From contig NC_090751.1 of assembly GCF_036898095.1 (NCBI RefSeq), positions 74,190,432 to 74,254,431 on the forward strand: 64,000 nucleotides of DNA, given 5' to 3'. Positions 33,153 through 43,376 of the stretch are shown here, piece by piece. The first letter of the stretch is position 1; each line of letters begins with the position of its first letter. The stretch comes from Palaemon carinicauda. Lineage: Eukaryota > Arthropoda > Malacostraca > Decapoda > Palaemonidae. The notes beneath the pieces were generated by a model. It was not told where the DNA came from. It was given only the letters and a program-made list of their open reading frames with translations, and searched no databases. The translations under genes and the position numbers were made by a program.

Positions 33153-35668
33153 GTGCTTCCGGTGGGAGGAAGACTCCGCCAATTCCAGGATCGTTGGACC
33201 TTCGATCCCTGGGCACACAGCATCGTCAGGAAAGGTCTAGGCTGGAGTTGGACTCAACCACCCCCAACCTTCCAGCAATTCTTCCAACGATCAACCCCCC
33301 TTCTGGAAGAATATGTTCTAGACCTCTTGAACAAGAAGGTGATAAGGAGAGTAAAGTCCACCAGGTTCCAAGGGAGACTGTTTTGCGTCCCCAAGAAAGA
33401 CTCCGACAAACTCAGAGTCATTCTGCACTTATCCCCCCTCAACAAGTTCATAGCGAACAACAAGTTCAAGATGCTGACTCTTCAACAGACAAGGACCCTT
33501 CTGCCTCGAGGTTCTTACACGGTCTCCATAGACCTGGCGGATGCCTACTGGCACGTTCCAATGAACCATCACGCTTCCTCCTACCTAGGATTTCGACTCC
33601 AAAGGAAAAGCTACGCCTTCAGGGCCATGCCCTTCGGCCTCAACGTGGCCCCTCGGATCTTCACAAAGCTGGCGGACGCCATAGTACAACAGCTCCGCCT
33701 CCGAGACGTCCAGGTGATGGCCTACCTCGACGATTGGCTAGTCTGGGCTCCATCGCCCGAGGATTGTTTAAAATCCTGCAGCAAAGTCACCCAGTACCTA
33801 GAACACCTGGGATTCAAGATAAACGCGAAGAAATCTCGCCTCTCTCCAGCTCAGAAGTTCCAATGGTTAGGAATCCAGTGGAACCTTCAGTCACACCGCC
33901 TTTCCATCCCCCAGAAGAAAAGGAAGGAAATAGCAGGGTCTGTCAAGCGACTACTGAAATCCAAACGGATCTCAAGACGCCAGCAGGAACGAGTTCTAGG
34001 CTCTCTACAGTTCGCCTCAGTGACAAACCCAGTGCTTCGTGCACAGCTAAAGGATGCCGCGGGAGTCTGGAGACGTTCTGCATCCATCGCTCGAAGAGAC
34101 CTCAAGAGACGGCTCCCAAACAGACTTCGACTTCTCCTCAAGCCGTGGTCGGAAGCGACGGCCCTGAAAAGGTCCATCCCTCTTCAACACCCACCTCCAT
34201 CACTCAACATCCACACGGACGCTTCGCTGGAGGGTTGGGGAGGTCACTCCCACCAAAAACAGGCTCAAGGCACATGGTCTCCACTATTCAACACGTTTCA
34301 CATCAACATCTTGAAGGCCATGGCGGTCCTTCTAACACTGAAGAAACTCTCCCCGCCTCCCTCGATCCATATTCGTCTAACCCTAGACAACTCGGTGGTA
34401 GTTCGATGTCTCAATCGCCAAGGCTCAAGATCGCCCCAGATAAATCAGGTGCTTCTAACAATCTTCCGTCTGGCAGAGAGGAAGAAGTGGCACCTATCTG
34501 CAGTTCACCTACAAGGATTCCGCAACGTGACGGCGGACACTCTATCTCGGACAAGCCCGATAGAGTCGGAATGGTCTCTACACGCAAGATCATTCTCCTT
34601 CATCTCTCGCCAAGTCCCGGAACTTCAGATCGATCTCTTCGCAACGAGCGACAACAATCAACTTCCTCGATATGTGGCCCCGTACGAGGACTCCAAGGCA
34701 GAGGCAGTGGATGCCATGTCTCTGGACTGGAACAGATGGTCCAAGATCTACCTGTTCCCTCCCACCAACCTTCTGCTGAAAGTCCTCTCCAAGCTGAGAA
34801 CCTTCAAAGGGACAGCGGCCCTAGTGGCTCCCAAGTGGCCCCGGAGCAACTGGTACCCCCTGGTCCTGGAGCTGCAGCCCACGCTGATCCCCCTCCCGGG
34901 CCCAGTTCTCTCCCAGCAAGTACAGAAGTCGACTGTCTTCGCTTCATCATCGAAAATCAAGGTCCTTCATCTCAGGATTTTCTCTCCCTAGCCGCGAAGA
35001 AGAGGTTTGGGATCTCGAAGAAAAGTCTAGACTTCCTCGAGGAATACAAGACCGAATCCACAAGACGGCAATACGAATCATCTTGGAGAAAATGGGTCTC
35101 ATTCGTCAAGGCAAAAAATCCTACGGAAATCACCATTGATTATTGCATGTCCTTCTTTATTCACCTTCATGGACAGGGCTTGGCAGCCAATACGATTTCT
35201 ACTTGCAAATCGGCCTTGACTAGACCACTGTTGTATGCCTTCCAAATTGATCTGTCCAGCGACATCTTCAATAAACTGCCAAAAGCATGCGCTCGTCTAC
35301 GCCCAGCACCCCCACCGAAACCGATCTCCTGGTCATTGGACAAGGTGCTCCATTTCGCCTCCAACTTGGATAATGATTCATGCCCTCTCAAAGATCTGAC
35401 TCAGAAAGTTATATTTCTGTTTGCTCTTGCTTCAGGAGCCCGAGTCAGCGAAATAGTGGCATTATCAAGAGAAGAGGGTCATATCCTGTTTACTGACTCA
35501 GGAGACCTTACCCTCTTCCCGGATCCGACGTTTCTCGCCAAAAACGAATTACCCACCAAAAGATGGGGCCCTTGGAGAATATGCCCCCTGAAGGAAGATG
35601 CCTCTCTATGCCCAGTAGAGAGCCTCAAGGTCTATCTTCGCAGAACTTCGGACTTTGGTGGAGGCTAA
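31934..35668 (+). other. 1,244-codon frame joining Gag, an overprinted segment and YR
   Basis: One frame stays open from the Gag C-terminal part (codons 1-405), across the whole RT-RH-MT region in the other frame (codons 406-996), into the YR domain (from codon 997), ending at a TAA inside YR. The middle segment has no domain, is rich in Ser/Pro/Gln/Arg, and its counterpart is also largely open in B, C, D, E and F. Such RT/YR frame overlap is a known DIRS trait; whether the middle part makes protein is unknown. Confidence 0.6.
33153..34991 (+). CDS. DIRS reverse transcriptase / RNase H / MT-like ORF, intact (copy G)
   Basis: 612 codons without interruption; the listed start is GTG just after an in-frame TAA, so translation probably enters by frameshift or splicing from the Gag frame. 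RT: LFCVPKKDSDKLRVI, SIDLADAYWHVPM, catalytic YLDD at codons 190-193. RNase H: HTDASLEGWGG near 355, LTLDNSVVV and TADTLSR near 460. The C-terminal part IDLFATSDNN...LFPPTNLLLKVL...VAPKWPRSNWYP corresponds to the DAM-methyltransferase-like region of DIRS elements. Overlaps the Gag-YR frame entirely. Best-preserved polymerase in the window among DIRS copies. Confidence 0.9.
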   Translation: MLPVGGRLRQFQDRWTFDPWAHSIVRKGLGWSWTQPPPTFQQFFQRSTPLLEEYVLDLLNKKVIRRVKSTRFQGRLFCVPKKDSDKLRVILHLSPLNKFIANNKFKMLTLQQTRTLLPRGSYTVSIDLADAYWHVPMNHHASSYLGFRLQRKSYAFRAMPFGLNVAPRIFTKLADAIVQQLRLRDVQVMAYLDDWLVWAPSPEDCLKSCSKVTQYLEHLGFKINAKKSRLSPAQKFQWLGIQWNLQSHRLSIPQKKRKEIAGSVKRLLKSKRISRRQQERVLGSLQFASVTNPVLRAQLKDAAGVWRRSASIARRDLKRRLPNRLRLLLKPWSEATALKRSIPLQHPPPSLNIHTDASLEGWGGHSHQKQAQGTWSPLFNTFHINILKAMAVLLTLKKLSPPPSIHIRLTLDNSVVVRCLNRQGSRSPQINQVLLTIFRLAERKKWHLSAVHLQGFRNVTADTLSRTSPIESEWSLHARSFSFISRQVPELQIDLFATSDNNQLPRYVAPYEDSKAEAVDAMSLDWNRWSKIYLFPPTNLLLKVLSKLRTFKGTAALVAPKWPRSNWYPLVLELQPTLIPLPGPVLSQQVQKSTVFASSSKIKVLHLRIFSP

Positions 35669-35962
35669 CTCTTCAAAGGAGAAACATCGGGCAGCGACCT
35701 GTCACTGAAACAACTAAGAGAGAAAATCACCTACTTCATTCGCAGAGCGGATCCTGACAGTACACCCGCCGGTCACGATCCTAGAAAAGTTGCATCGTCT
35801 CTGAATTTCTTTCAGAGTATGGACTTCGAAAGCCTTAAGAGTTTCACAGGCTGGAAGTCCTCGCGTGTTTTCTTCAAACATTATGCGAAACAAGTGCACG
35901 AAGTCAAACATTTTGTGGTAGCCGCAGGTAGTGTTATGAAACCTGCACCTAACTCTGCATAG
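34925..35962 (+). pseudogene. DIRS tyrosine recombinase with one stop (copy G)
   Basis: Starts in the frame of the Gag C-terminus, overlapping the end of RT-RH-MT. Core-binding part KKRFGISKKSLDFLEEYKT..STRRQYESSW, then catalytic SGARVSEI (Arg I, about 35,440). TAA at 35,666-35,668 replaces the Gln codon seen in F (FGGGQPFKG). After it the frame is open to TAG 35,960-35,962 and includes AGHDPRK (HxxR, about 35,775) and KHYAK (Tyr, about 35,883). A single nonsense change disables it. Confidence 0.88.
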
Positions 35963-36788
35963 AACAGTGAGTTACTTGGGACTCTAACTCTTCGGGTGCC
36001 TATGTTGCCCCTCGAGTGATACGTAGTGATGTCGAAAACACTTAGTGCTTTTCTTATAACTGTTCTTATCCCAGGTGAAATGTCATAGTCGTCACACGAG
36101 TGCCGCATGCCTAGAGCATGATGTGTTTTATTTAAAGACTGACGTTCCTCGAGAACGAGTGCCTACTAATAAATTTGAAATTCCCTTTCAGATTCAAGAG
36201 CAAGTCTTTATTACTATGTACATTATAATTTGTTGTAAATTAACTTTACATATTATTGCAATTCATTTAATTTCTCTGCAATTGTGAAATAAAATTCTTA
36301 TTTTATTACTTGTGCGTCTCAATCCGCTCCTACTTATCCTATGAAATACATGTCTGTCATAGTTTTATTATCCCCTTCCTCTTATGGTTAATGAAGATAC
36401 TAAGGTCTCAACCCTTACTATATATTCACCTATGCAATGTAATATTCCAATACGAATACTTACTCTCTTCATACCTTAGAGACGAGACAATTCTCCTCTA
36501 CATACAGTGCCTAACCACCACTCGTCTGCTCTTGAGAATGTTCCTATATGAATGCCAACCATTCAGTCTTGTCTCCAAGTTCTTCAGGTTCTTCTAGCAA
36601 GGAGAATAGCCCTTCGATAACCACTTTGATCTCGGCATGGCCCGTGGGAACTTCACTACCAGGGGGGCAGGAAGGTCTCCTCCCTACGGTTCTTCTATTA
36701 AGATTACTATGCTACCCTGTTCAAAGCCCTTGGCACTTACTCAAATAGGGGAAAATCTACCACGATACATTGATTCTCTGGTATTCTT
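35963..36788 (+). other. 3' region of copy G with poly(A) signal
   Basis: Noncoding. AATAAA at 36,288-36,293, then TGTGCGTCTCAATCCGCTCC about 20 nt on, the counterpart of the block seen in minus-strand copies. Short ORFs here are spurious. Confidence 0.6.
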
Positions 36789-36880
36789 CCATCAGGACGT
36801 CATGGCTTGAGCCCAAAAAACGGATTTTGAGCGAAGCGAAAAATCTATTTTTGGGTGAGATAGCCATGGCATCCTGATGG
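36789..36880 (+). repeat. ICR of copy G
   Basis: CCATCAGGACGTCATGGC TTGAGCCCAAAAAA, then CGG, then TTTTGAGCGAAGCGAAAAAT ... GCCATGGCATCCTGATGG. The first arm is complementary to the outer left end and the second to the outer right end, matching the DIRS-1 ICR model. Followed by an 81-bp spacer before the right ITR. Confidence 0.88.
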
Positions 36881-36961
36881 ACCCTCCCTGCTACTTCGTC
36901 CAGTTTTTCAGGTCCCACCCTGCTCTGCTGTATCATGGCGATCGGCAAGCAACTGGCTTCA

Positions 36962-37345
36962 GGATGAGGACGGACGTGACGTCATTTAGCAATGGCGCCC
37001 GTTTGTTTACGTCTCGAGTACCAAAAGTAGCCACGAACGAGATTAGCTGTGGAACGGCTCCCCAGCTATTCTCCGCCCCTACACACCGAAGTGTTAACTC
37101 TGTTTGGGGTGTAGATAGCTATGTGGCGCGTTAATACATGCGTCCCCTGTTGATATACGATGTCTTAAAAGGGAAACCTTTAGGATACTCGCTCCAGAAG
37201 TTAGAATTCTGTGATAACCTGTGGTTAAATTCTCTGGGAATATTTAGTAGTGATATACCCAAGGAAGCTACCAAAAAGGAACCTTCCATCAGGACGCCAT
37301 GGCTATCTCACCCAAAAATAGATTTTTCGCTTCGCTCAAAATCCG
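36962..37345 (+). repeat. Right ITR of copy G
   Basis: Inverted copy of 28,533-28,887, plus the right-specific outer extension ATCTCACCCAAAAATAG ... CGCTCAAAATCCG. It meets the right end of copy E at about 37,345. Confidence 0.88.
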
Positions 37346-37493
37346 TTTTTGAAGCAAATCAAAAAATCTATTTTTGGGTGAGATGGCCATGTCTTCCTGA
37401 TGGAAGCTTCCTATAGGCAGCTTTCTAAGGGATATTTGGTTACAGTGGTACTCCCAGAGAATTAACTTTAGGTCTCCTTAAAATTTTCCTTAA

Positions 37494-40400
37494 CCCTGGA
37501 TAGGTACGCTCCTCGGACACCCCTTTAAGGGTATACTCGGACGCGAACGACCCCGACGCCAAAAAAAATTCTTGAAAAATCAGTTTTTGCAGTAACCTCC
37601 TTTTTTCTTTTGCCAAAAAAAACTTCAATGAATGCTTAAAACAACTGTAAAGATAAATACTACTCATCTGCAGAAAAACTATTTATTATAAATATTTTAA
37701 AAAATTAAGTAGAAAAAAAAGACCTGACATAAAAATTCATAAAAAAAAAGTTTATACATATATACACAAATCCTTTTAGGAATTGATTCTTGAATGTTTA
37801 GGACACATCTTGATGTATTTTGGATGAAGTCAGACCCATGGAGGTGAAGATCTGAAATGAGAAAAAAAGGGTTACTTTTTTTGGCCAAAAAAATTTGTCC
37901 AAATTTCATGAATTTTTTTGGGTACCCAAATGAAATAGGAAGTGGCTAATTTTTTTAGGGAATAAACATATGTTATCCTAAAATAGAAATATGTAAAAAA
38001 ATCTTCATTATTTTGTAAATTACATTTATATCAGGGGCCATATCTAAAGGTAATTTTTTGAGTACTTAGAAATTTCGTAAAAAAATACATATATTTAATA
38101 TATAATATGATATTTATGCAGGTAAAAATATACCAAAATATCACAAATTCTATAGGGAACAAGAATATATATAGATAGGGCAGCTTACGCTTCGGATATG
38201 TCCACAAAATGGCCGCCAACCACACTGACTCAGACTCCCTAATCTGCCACTTGAAATGTAGGAAGGGTATGTCAATTTCAAGGTGTTATTTACTAATCTA
38301 ATTATTATTGGATATGCATAAAAATTGTATGGTGGGTTGCTGGATAATTGTCGATTATTTTACGACTATAAAATTAAAATTCTGACCCAAAAAAATTTTT
38401 TTGAAGGGAAATAAAATCGAAAAAAAAAAAATGTAAAACAATATAATATTTTAGCTAAAATAATTTGATATTATTCAATCAAAAAAAAAGTAAACAAAAT
38501 TTTCCGACAAATAAACATCTAGAGGAATCATTACTCTGTGATAGTTCCTTAGTACGTAGTAATTTTGAAAGAATTGGGAAAAAACAAAAAAATGGCAATC
38601 ACCGGAAAATCGAACACATACCTATATATACGCCATATCTGGCTAAAAAAAAGATAGGCATGGGTAGCCAGATCATCTAGAAACACTTTCCAACACTATA
38701 AAAGTATAAGTTTTGCGACACTACTTGCCAATTCCTTACGGTAACATGACTAAGCAAAAAAATGCAAAACAAATAAAAAGGGGCACTCGCGGAAAAATGG
38801 CTAACATTCTAATATACGGCATTTCAGAAAAAAAAAATTCAGCCACGTGCTAGGCAAACCATCAAGGCACATTTTCCGACAAATAAACATCCAAATGAAT
38901 AATTACTCTGTGATAGTTCCTTAGTACGTAGTAATTTTGAAAGAAATGGGAAAAAACGAAAAAATGGCAATCACAGGAAAATCGAACACATACCTATATA
39001 TACGCCATATCTGGCTAAAAAAAGAAGATAGGCATGGGTAGCCAGATCATCTAGAAACACTTTCCAACACTATAAAATTATAAGTTTTGCGACACTACTT
39101 GCCAATTCCTTACGGTAACATGACTAAGCAAAAAAATGCAAAACAAATAAAAAGGGGCAATCCTGGAAAAATGGCCATTCTAATATACGGCATTTCAGAA
39201 AAAAAAAATTTCAGCCACGTGCTAGGCAAACCATCAAGGCACATTTTCCGACAAATAAACATAAATGAAATATTACTCTGTGATAGTTCCTTAGTACGTA
39301 GTAATTTTGAAAGAAATGGGAAAAAACGAAAAAATGGCAATCACAGGAAAATCGAACACATACTTATATATACGCCATATCTGGCTAAAAAAAAAATAGG
39401 CATGGGTAGCCAGATCATCTAGAAACACTTTCCAACACTATAAAAATACAAGTTTTGCGATACTACTTGCCAATTCCTTACGGTAACATGACTAAGCAAA
39501 AAAATGCAAAACAAATAAAAAGGGGCACTCGCGGAAAAATGCCCAACATTCTAATATACGGCATCTCAGATAAAAAAAAAAGACATGCACGTGTTAGCCC
39601 AACCATCAAGGCACACTTTCTAACACAAACATGAAAAAAAAATCAATAATATACGGCAATTCCTTACTACGTAGTAAATTTTTACAAATATTGAAAAAAA
39701 ACAGAAATTGGCAACCGCAGTTAAATACCCAATATACCAATAACTACGTCGTATCTGACAAAAACAAAATCACGCATGGGTAGCCAGATCATCTAGACAC
39801 ACTTTCCAACACTAAAAAAGCAAAAGTTTTACGATACTATTTCGCAATATCTTACGGAAAAATGACTTGGCAAAAAAATGAAAAAAAATGAGAAAGGGAC
39901 ACTCGCGGTAAAATGCCCGACATTCTAATATACGGCATCTCAGATAAAAAAAAAGACATGCACGTGTTAGCCCAACCATCAAGGCACACTTTCTAACACA
40001 TAAACATGAAAAAAAATGAATAATATACGGCAATTCCTTACTACGTAGTAATTTTTACAAATATTGAAAAAAAACAGAAATTGGTAACCGCAGTTAAATA
40101 CCCAATATACCAATAACTACGTCGTATCTGACAAAAACAAAGTCATGCATGGGTAGCCAGATCATCTAGACACACTTTCCAACACTAAACAAGCAAAAGT
40201 TTTACGATCCTATTTGGCAATATCTTACGGAAAAATGACTTGGCAAAAAAATGAAAAAAAATGAAAAAGGGGCACTCGCGGTAAAATGGTCCTCGTGGTG
40301 ATGAACGACATTTTAACTAAAAAAAAAATCATGCACATGGTAGCCAAACAATCCACCAAGACTTTCCACAACTGATAACCTATACAAGTTGCACCATTCT

Positions 40401-40671
40401 ACGACAATTTCATAATACGTAATAACTTTGATAATTATGCAAACTACCTTAGAAGGGTAAACTCGGTCGCGAACGACCCCGACGCGTCTCAGAAATCGGG
40501 GAAGGAGTACAGCTACAGCAATGCACATCTGGACACTACTAGAGCGTGTAGGGGAGACACCTCCTGCAGGTCGATCACCCACATATTCAGTCACGGGGGT
40601 GAGTCACGTGAGAAAAACCTGTTTTTTTTTGACGCTCGGGGTCGCAAACGACCCATCGTACCTATCCAGGG
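37494..40671. mobile_element. piggyBac-like TTAA element, copy 1 (non-autonomous)
   Basis: Flanked by TTAA (37,490-37,493 and 40,672-40,675) with a 15-bp perfect terminal inverted repeat CCCTGGATAGGTACG. Excising it with one TTAA restores the ITR sequence seen in C (TTTTCTTAAGGATATCGC). Subterminal GGGTCG/CGACCC palindromes lie at both ends. Interior about 3.2 kb, very AT-rich, mostly ~370-bp tandem repeats. No transposase is recognisable; ORFs of 71-111 aa fall in the repeats. CCCT ends and TTAA specificity are piggyBac hallmarks; the family call is inference. Confidence 0.85.
38480..40440. repeat. ~370-bp tandem repeats inside TTAA element copy 1
   Basis: CTCTGTGATAGTTCC recurs at 38,534, 38,905 and 39,275 (periods 371 and 370). 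Diverged units with TTCCTTACTACGTAGTAA follow near 39,660 and 40,034 (period 374), and a decayed unit near 40,400. Each unit also has TGGGTAGCCAGATCATCTAG and a TTACGGTAACATGACT-type box. About five to six units. Confidence 0.88.
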
Positions 40672-40865
40672 TTAAGGATATCGCATAATATCAGGGAACG
40701 TTTTTCTTGATACAGCACATGGCAATCTTCACCCCGAATAGAGTTTTTGCTCTGAGGGGGAAGAGTGGCGAAATTGAAGGGGAGCCGTCATCAAGGTTAC
40801 CCAGTGGATCCCCTTCCCGTACTACTACAGGGTCCAATGTGGCTACCCATTCCTTGTAGCAATCA

Positions 40866-41218
40866 ATGGACTTTGAGTGAAGCGAAATATCTATTTTTGG
40901 GTGAGATAGCCATGTCGTCCTGATGGAAGGTTCCTATATGTAGCTTTCTAAGGGATATTTGGCTACAGTGATATTCCTAGAGAATTAACTTTTAGGTCTC
41001 CAGAATTCTAACTCCTGGTGCGAATATCCTCAAAATTTCTCCTAAGGATATTGCATAATATCAGGGGAAATATATCTTGATACGACACATAGCAATCTTC
41101 ACCCCGAATAGCGTTTTCATTTCGAGGGGGAAGAGTGGCGAAAACAGAAGGGGAGCCGTTATCAAGGTTACCCTATTCTCCCGTACTATTACGAATATCC
41201 AAAATGGCGCTTATTCCT
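40866..41218 (-). repeat. Right ITR of copy D
   Basis: Inverted counterpart of 49,324-49,645. The spacer 41,219-41,302 separates it from the ICR. Confidence 0.85.
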
Positions 41219-41302
41219 TGTAGCATTGAGCATGGTGCTACAGATATAGCATTTTTGGGAGGGATCTTGCCAAGGCCTTTTCTATGGAAAAGGAGGGCGG
41301 GT

Positions 41303-41393
41303 CCATCAGGACGACATGGCTATCTCACCCAAAAATAGATTTTTCGCATCGCTCAAAACCGTTTTTTTGGCTCAAGCCATGTCGTCCTGATGG
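41303..41393 (-). repeat. ICR of copy D
   Basis: CCATCAGGACGACATGGC ... GCCATGTCGTCCTGATGG around a 55-nt AT-rich centre with CGCATCGCTC. Perfect 18-bp arms. Confidence 0.85.
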
Positions 41394-42364
41394 AAGTTTA
41401 CCAGAGAATTACTGGAAAGTACTATATCTGTGGATTTTTATAGGTGCCTTAACCTTGGGCCAAATTTTCCTATGGTCATCCAGACCATTGAGACATATGA
41501 CGTTACAGTTATACGTCATTACCACTAATCATAGGCAATGTTAGTGCTTTCTGCTCCCTGCAGGGAAGAGTCATATTAGACAGTAGGAAAGGGGTCTCAA
41601 GGTTTGCATATATTGTATGAACGAACATAACACCAACTATATATACAAGAATCTTATAGTTTGTATATTGTGTTGGAACATAGCATCAACTAGATATACA
41701 AGTGTCTCATAGTTTGTATATTGTGTTGGAACATAGCATCAACTAGATATACAAGAGTCTCACAGTTTGTATATTGTGTTGGAACATCGCATCAACCAGA
41801 TATACAAGAGTCTCACTGTTTGTATAATGTGTTGGAGCAAAAGTATCAGCTATATTTATTGTCCAAACATACAATAATATGATGTTTTACTTAGGTAATT
41901 AGGTAAGAAAACTCTGGCTATACTTTATTTGTGATAATTGTAGAACGAAATAGGACGCAATTACACATCAATAGACATTTATTCACGATAAATGACTAAA
42001 TATAAGGTAACACGTGTAATATATGTTAACATATATAAAGAGAAATATACAATTATGCAACATAATACAGAAAGAATTTTGTTTCCACCTGAAAGGGAAG
42101 GAATGACTAGTGCCACAATTAAATTTGAAAATAAATTTTTCTAATATATTTTTCTGTAATGTTGGATTTTATCAACACTGTGTAAAGTACACACGGCACA
42201 AGTGTTATCTGTATAATTCTACACCTGAAATAATTTGAACAGTCTTTAGTGTCGCCATAGTGACACTCACTTAAAAGTATTGCACTGAAAGGTGTCAACA
42301 CCTTTTCCCATAATTGATAGTCCCAATCAATTCACTGTTCATCGCATTACTAGACGACAGGTTT
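41394..42364 (-). other. 3' region of copy D
   Basis: Noncoding. Contains a 53-bp minisatellite at 41,606-41,855 and minus-strand AATAAA at 41,978-41,983, followed by ATTGCGTCCTATTTCGTTC. Confidence 0.55.
41606..41855. repeat. 53-bp tandem repeat, about 4.5 units
   Basis: Units contain GTTTGTATATTGTGTTGGAA and CATCAACTAGATATACAAG. The related 3' regions of C and E have single, unexpanded versions. Confidence 0.85.
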
Positions 42365-43376
42365 TCATACACTACCTGCCGCCACCACAAAATGGTTCAA
42401 CTCATGCACTTGCTTTGCATAATGTTTATAGAAGACTCTGTCTGATTTCCATCCAGTGTACGAGCGAAAACGCTCAAAGTCCATATACTGAAAAAAGTTC
42501 AGTGATGAAGCAATTTTTCTTGGATCATGACCTGCGGGTGTACTGTCAGGATCCGCTCTGCGAATAAAGTAGGTGATCTTCGCCCTCAGTTGTTTTAGGG
42601 ATAAGTTTGATCCTGAAGTTTCTCCTTTAAAGAGCTGTCCTCCCCTGAAGTCTGAAGTTCTTCGAAGATAGACCTTTAGATAATCTACTGGACACAGAGA
42701 GACATCTTGATTCAGAGGGCAGATTCTCCAGGGACCCCATCTCGTAGTGGGTAGCTCGTTCTTAGCAAGAAAGGTTGGATCAGGAAAAAGATTCAGTCCT
42801 CCCACTTCTGTGAACTGAATATAGCCCTCGTTTCTGGATAGGGCCACTATTTCACTAACTCTAGCCCCCGAGGCTATAGCGAACAGGAAAATGACTTTTT
42901 AAGTCAGATCTTTAAGAGAGCAATCTTCATTGTTCACTGTTGAAGCATGGTGTAGGACCTTGTCCAAGGACCATGAAATGGGCTTCAGAGGAGCTGCAGG
43001 CCTAAGTCTAGCACATGCCTTAGGGATCTTGTTAAAGATTTTGTTCGCCAGGTCCACTTGAAAGGCGTATAGCAGAGATCTAGTCAGAGCTGACTTATAC
43101 GTAGTTATCGTGTTGGCTGCCAGACCTTGTTTATGAAGGTGGATAAAGGACAGACAAAAGTCCGTTAAGATTTCTTTCGGTCCTTTTGCTTTGACGAAAG
43201 CAACCCACTTTTTCCAAGATGATTCATATTGTCTTCTGGTTGACTTGGACTTGTATTCTTCTAAAAAGTCTATACTGCCTTTTGAGATCCCAAATCTTTT
43301 CTTAACTGCTAATGTGAGAAAATCATGAGATAAAGGTTTTGGGTTCTCTGTGATGAAGCGAAGACAGTCGACTTCT
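42365..43376 (-). pseudogene. DIRS tyrosine recombinase with one internal stop (copy D)
   Basis: Same frame as the RT-RH-MT region upstream. VDCLRFITENPKPLSHDF, STRRQYESSWKKW, then TAA at 42,899-42,901 in place of Gln in DLTQK. Beyond it the frame resumes and includes AGHDPRK and KHYAK, ending at 42,365. One Phe codon of SFFIHLH is deleted in frame. Confidence 0.82.

Larger units (their letters stand above)
28533..37345 (+). mobile_element. DIRS copy G, complete element
   Basis: 8.8 kb: left ITR, leader with splice acceptor, Gag, RT-RH-MT, YR, poly(A) region, ICR, right ITR. Both ITRs are apparently identical over 355 bp, as expected soon after insertion. RT-RH-MT is open with all motifs; Gag has two frameshifts and YR one stop, so it is recent but not autonomous. 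Inserted into old Ty3 sequence; its right end abuts the right end of copy E. Confidence 0.9.
37346..40865 (-). repeat. Right ITR of copy E, split at a TTAA
   Basis: 37,346-37,489 and 40,676-40,865 together match the right ITR of C (12,266-12,495 then 13,290-13,420). The break is the TTAA target of the piggyBac-like element. Ends at TCCTTGTAGCAATCA, where copy D begins. Confidence 0.85.

Noticed and set aside
38465..39422. Repeated 71-111-aa ORFs with CDSSLVRSNFER
   Set aside because: They are translations of the ~370-bp tandem unit in the TTAA element; frame breaks between units and no family resemblance.
40313..40594. 93-aa minus-strand ORF at the end of the TTAA element
   Set aside because: No transposase motif; too short for a piggyBac DDD domain.
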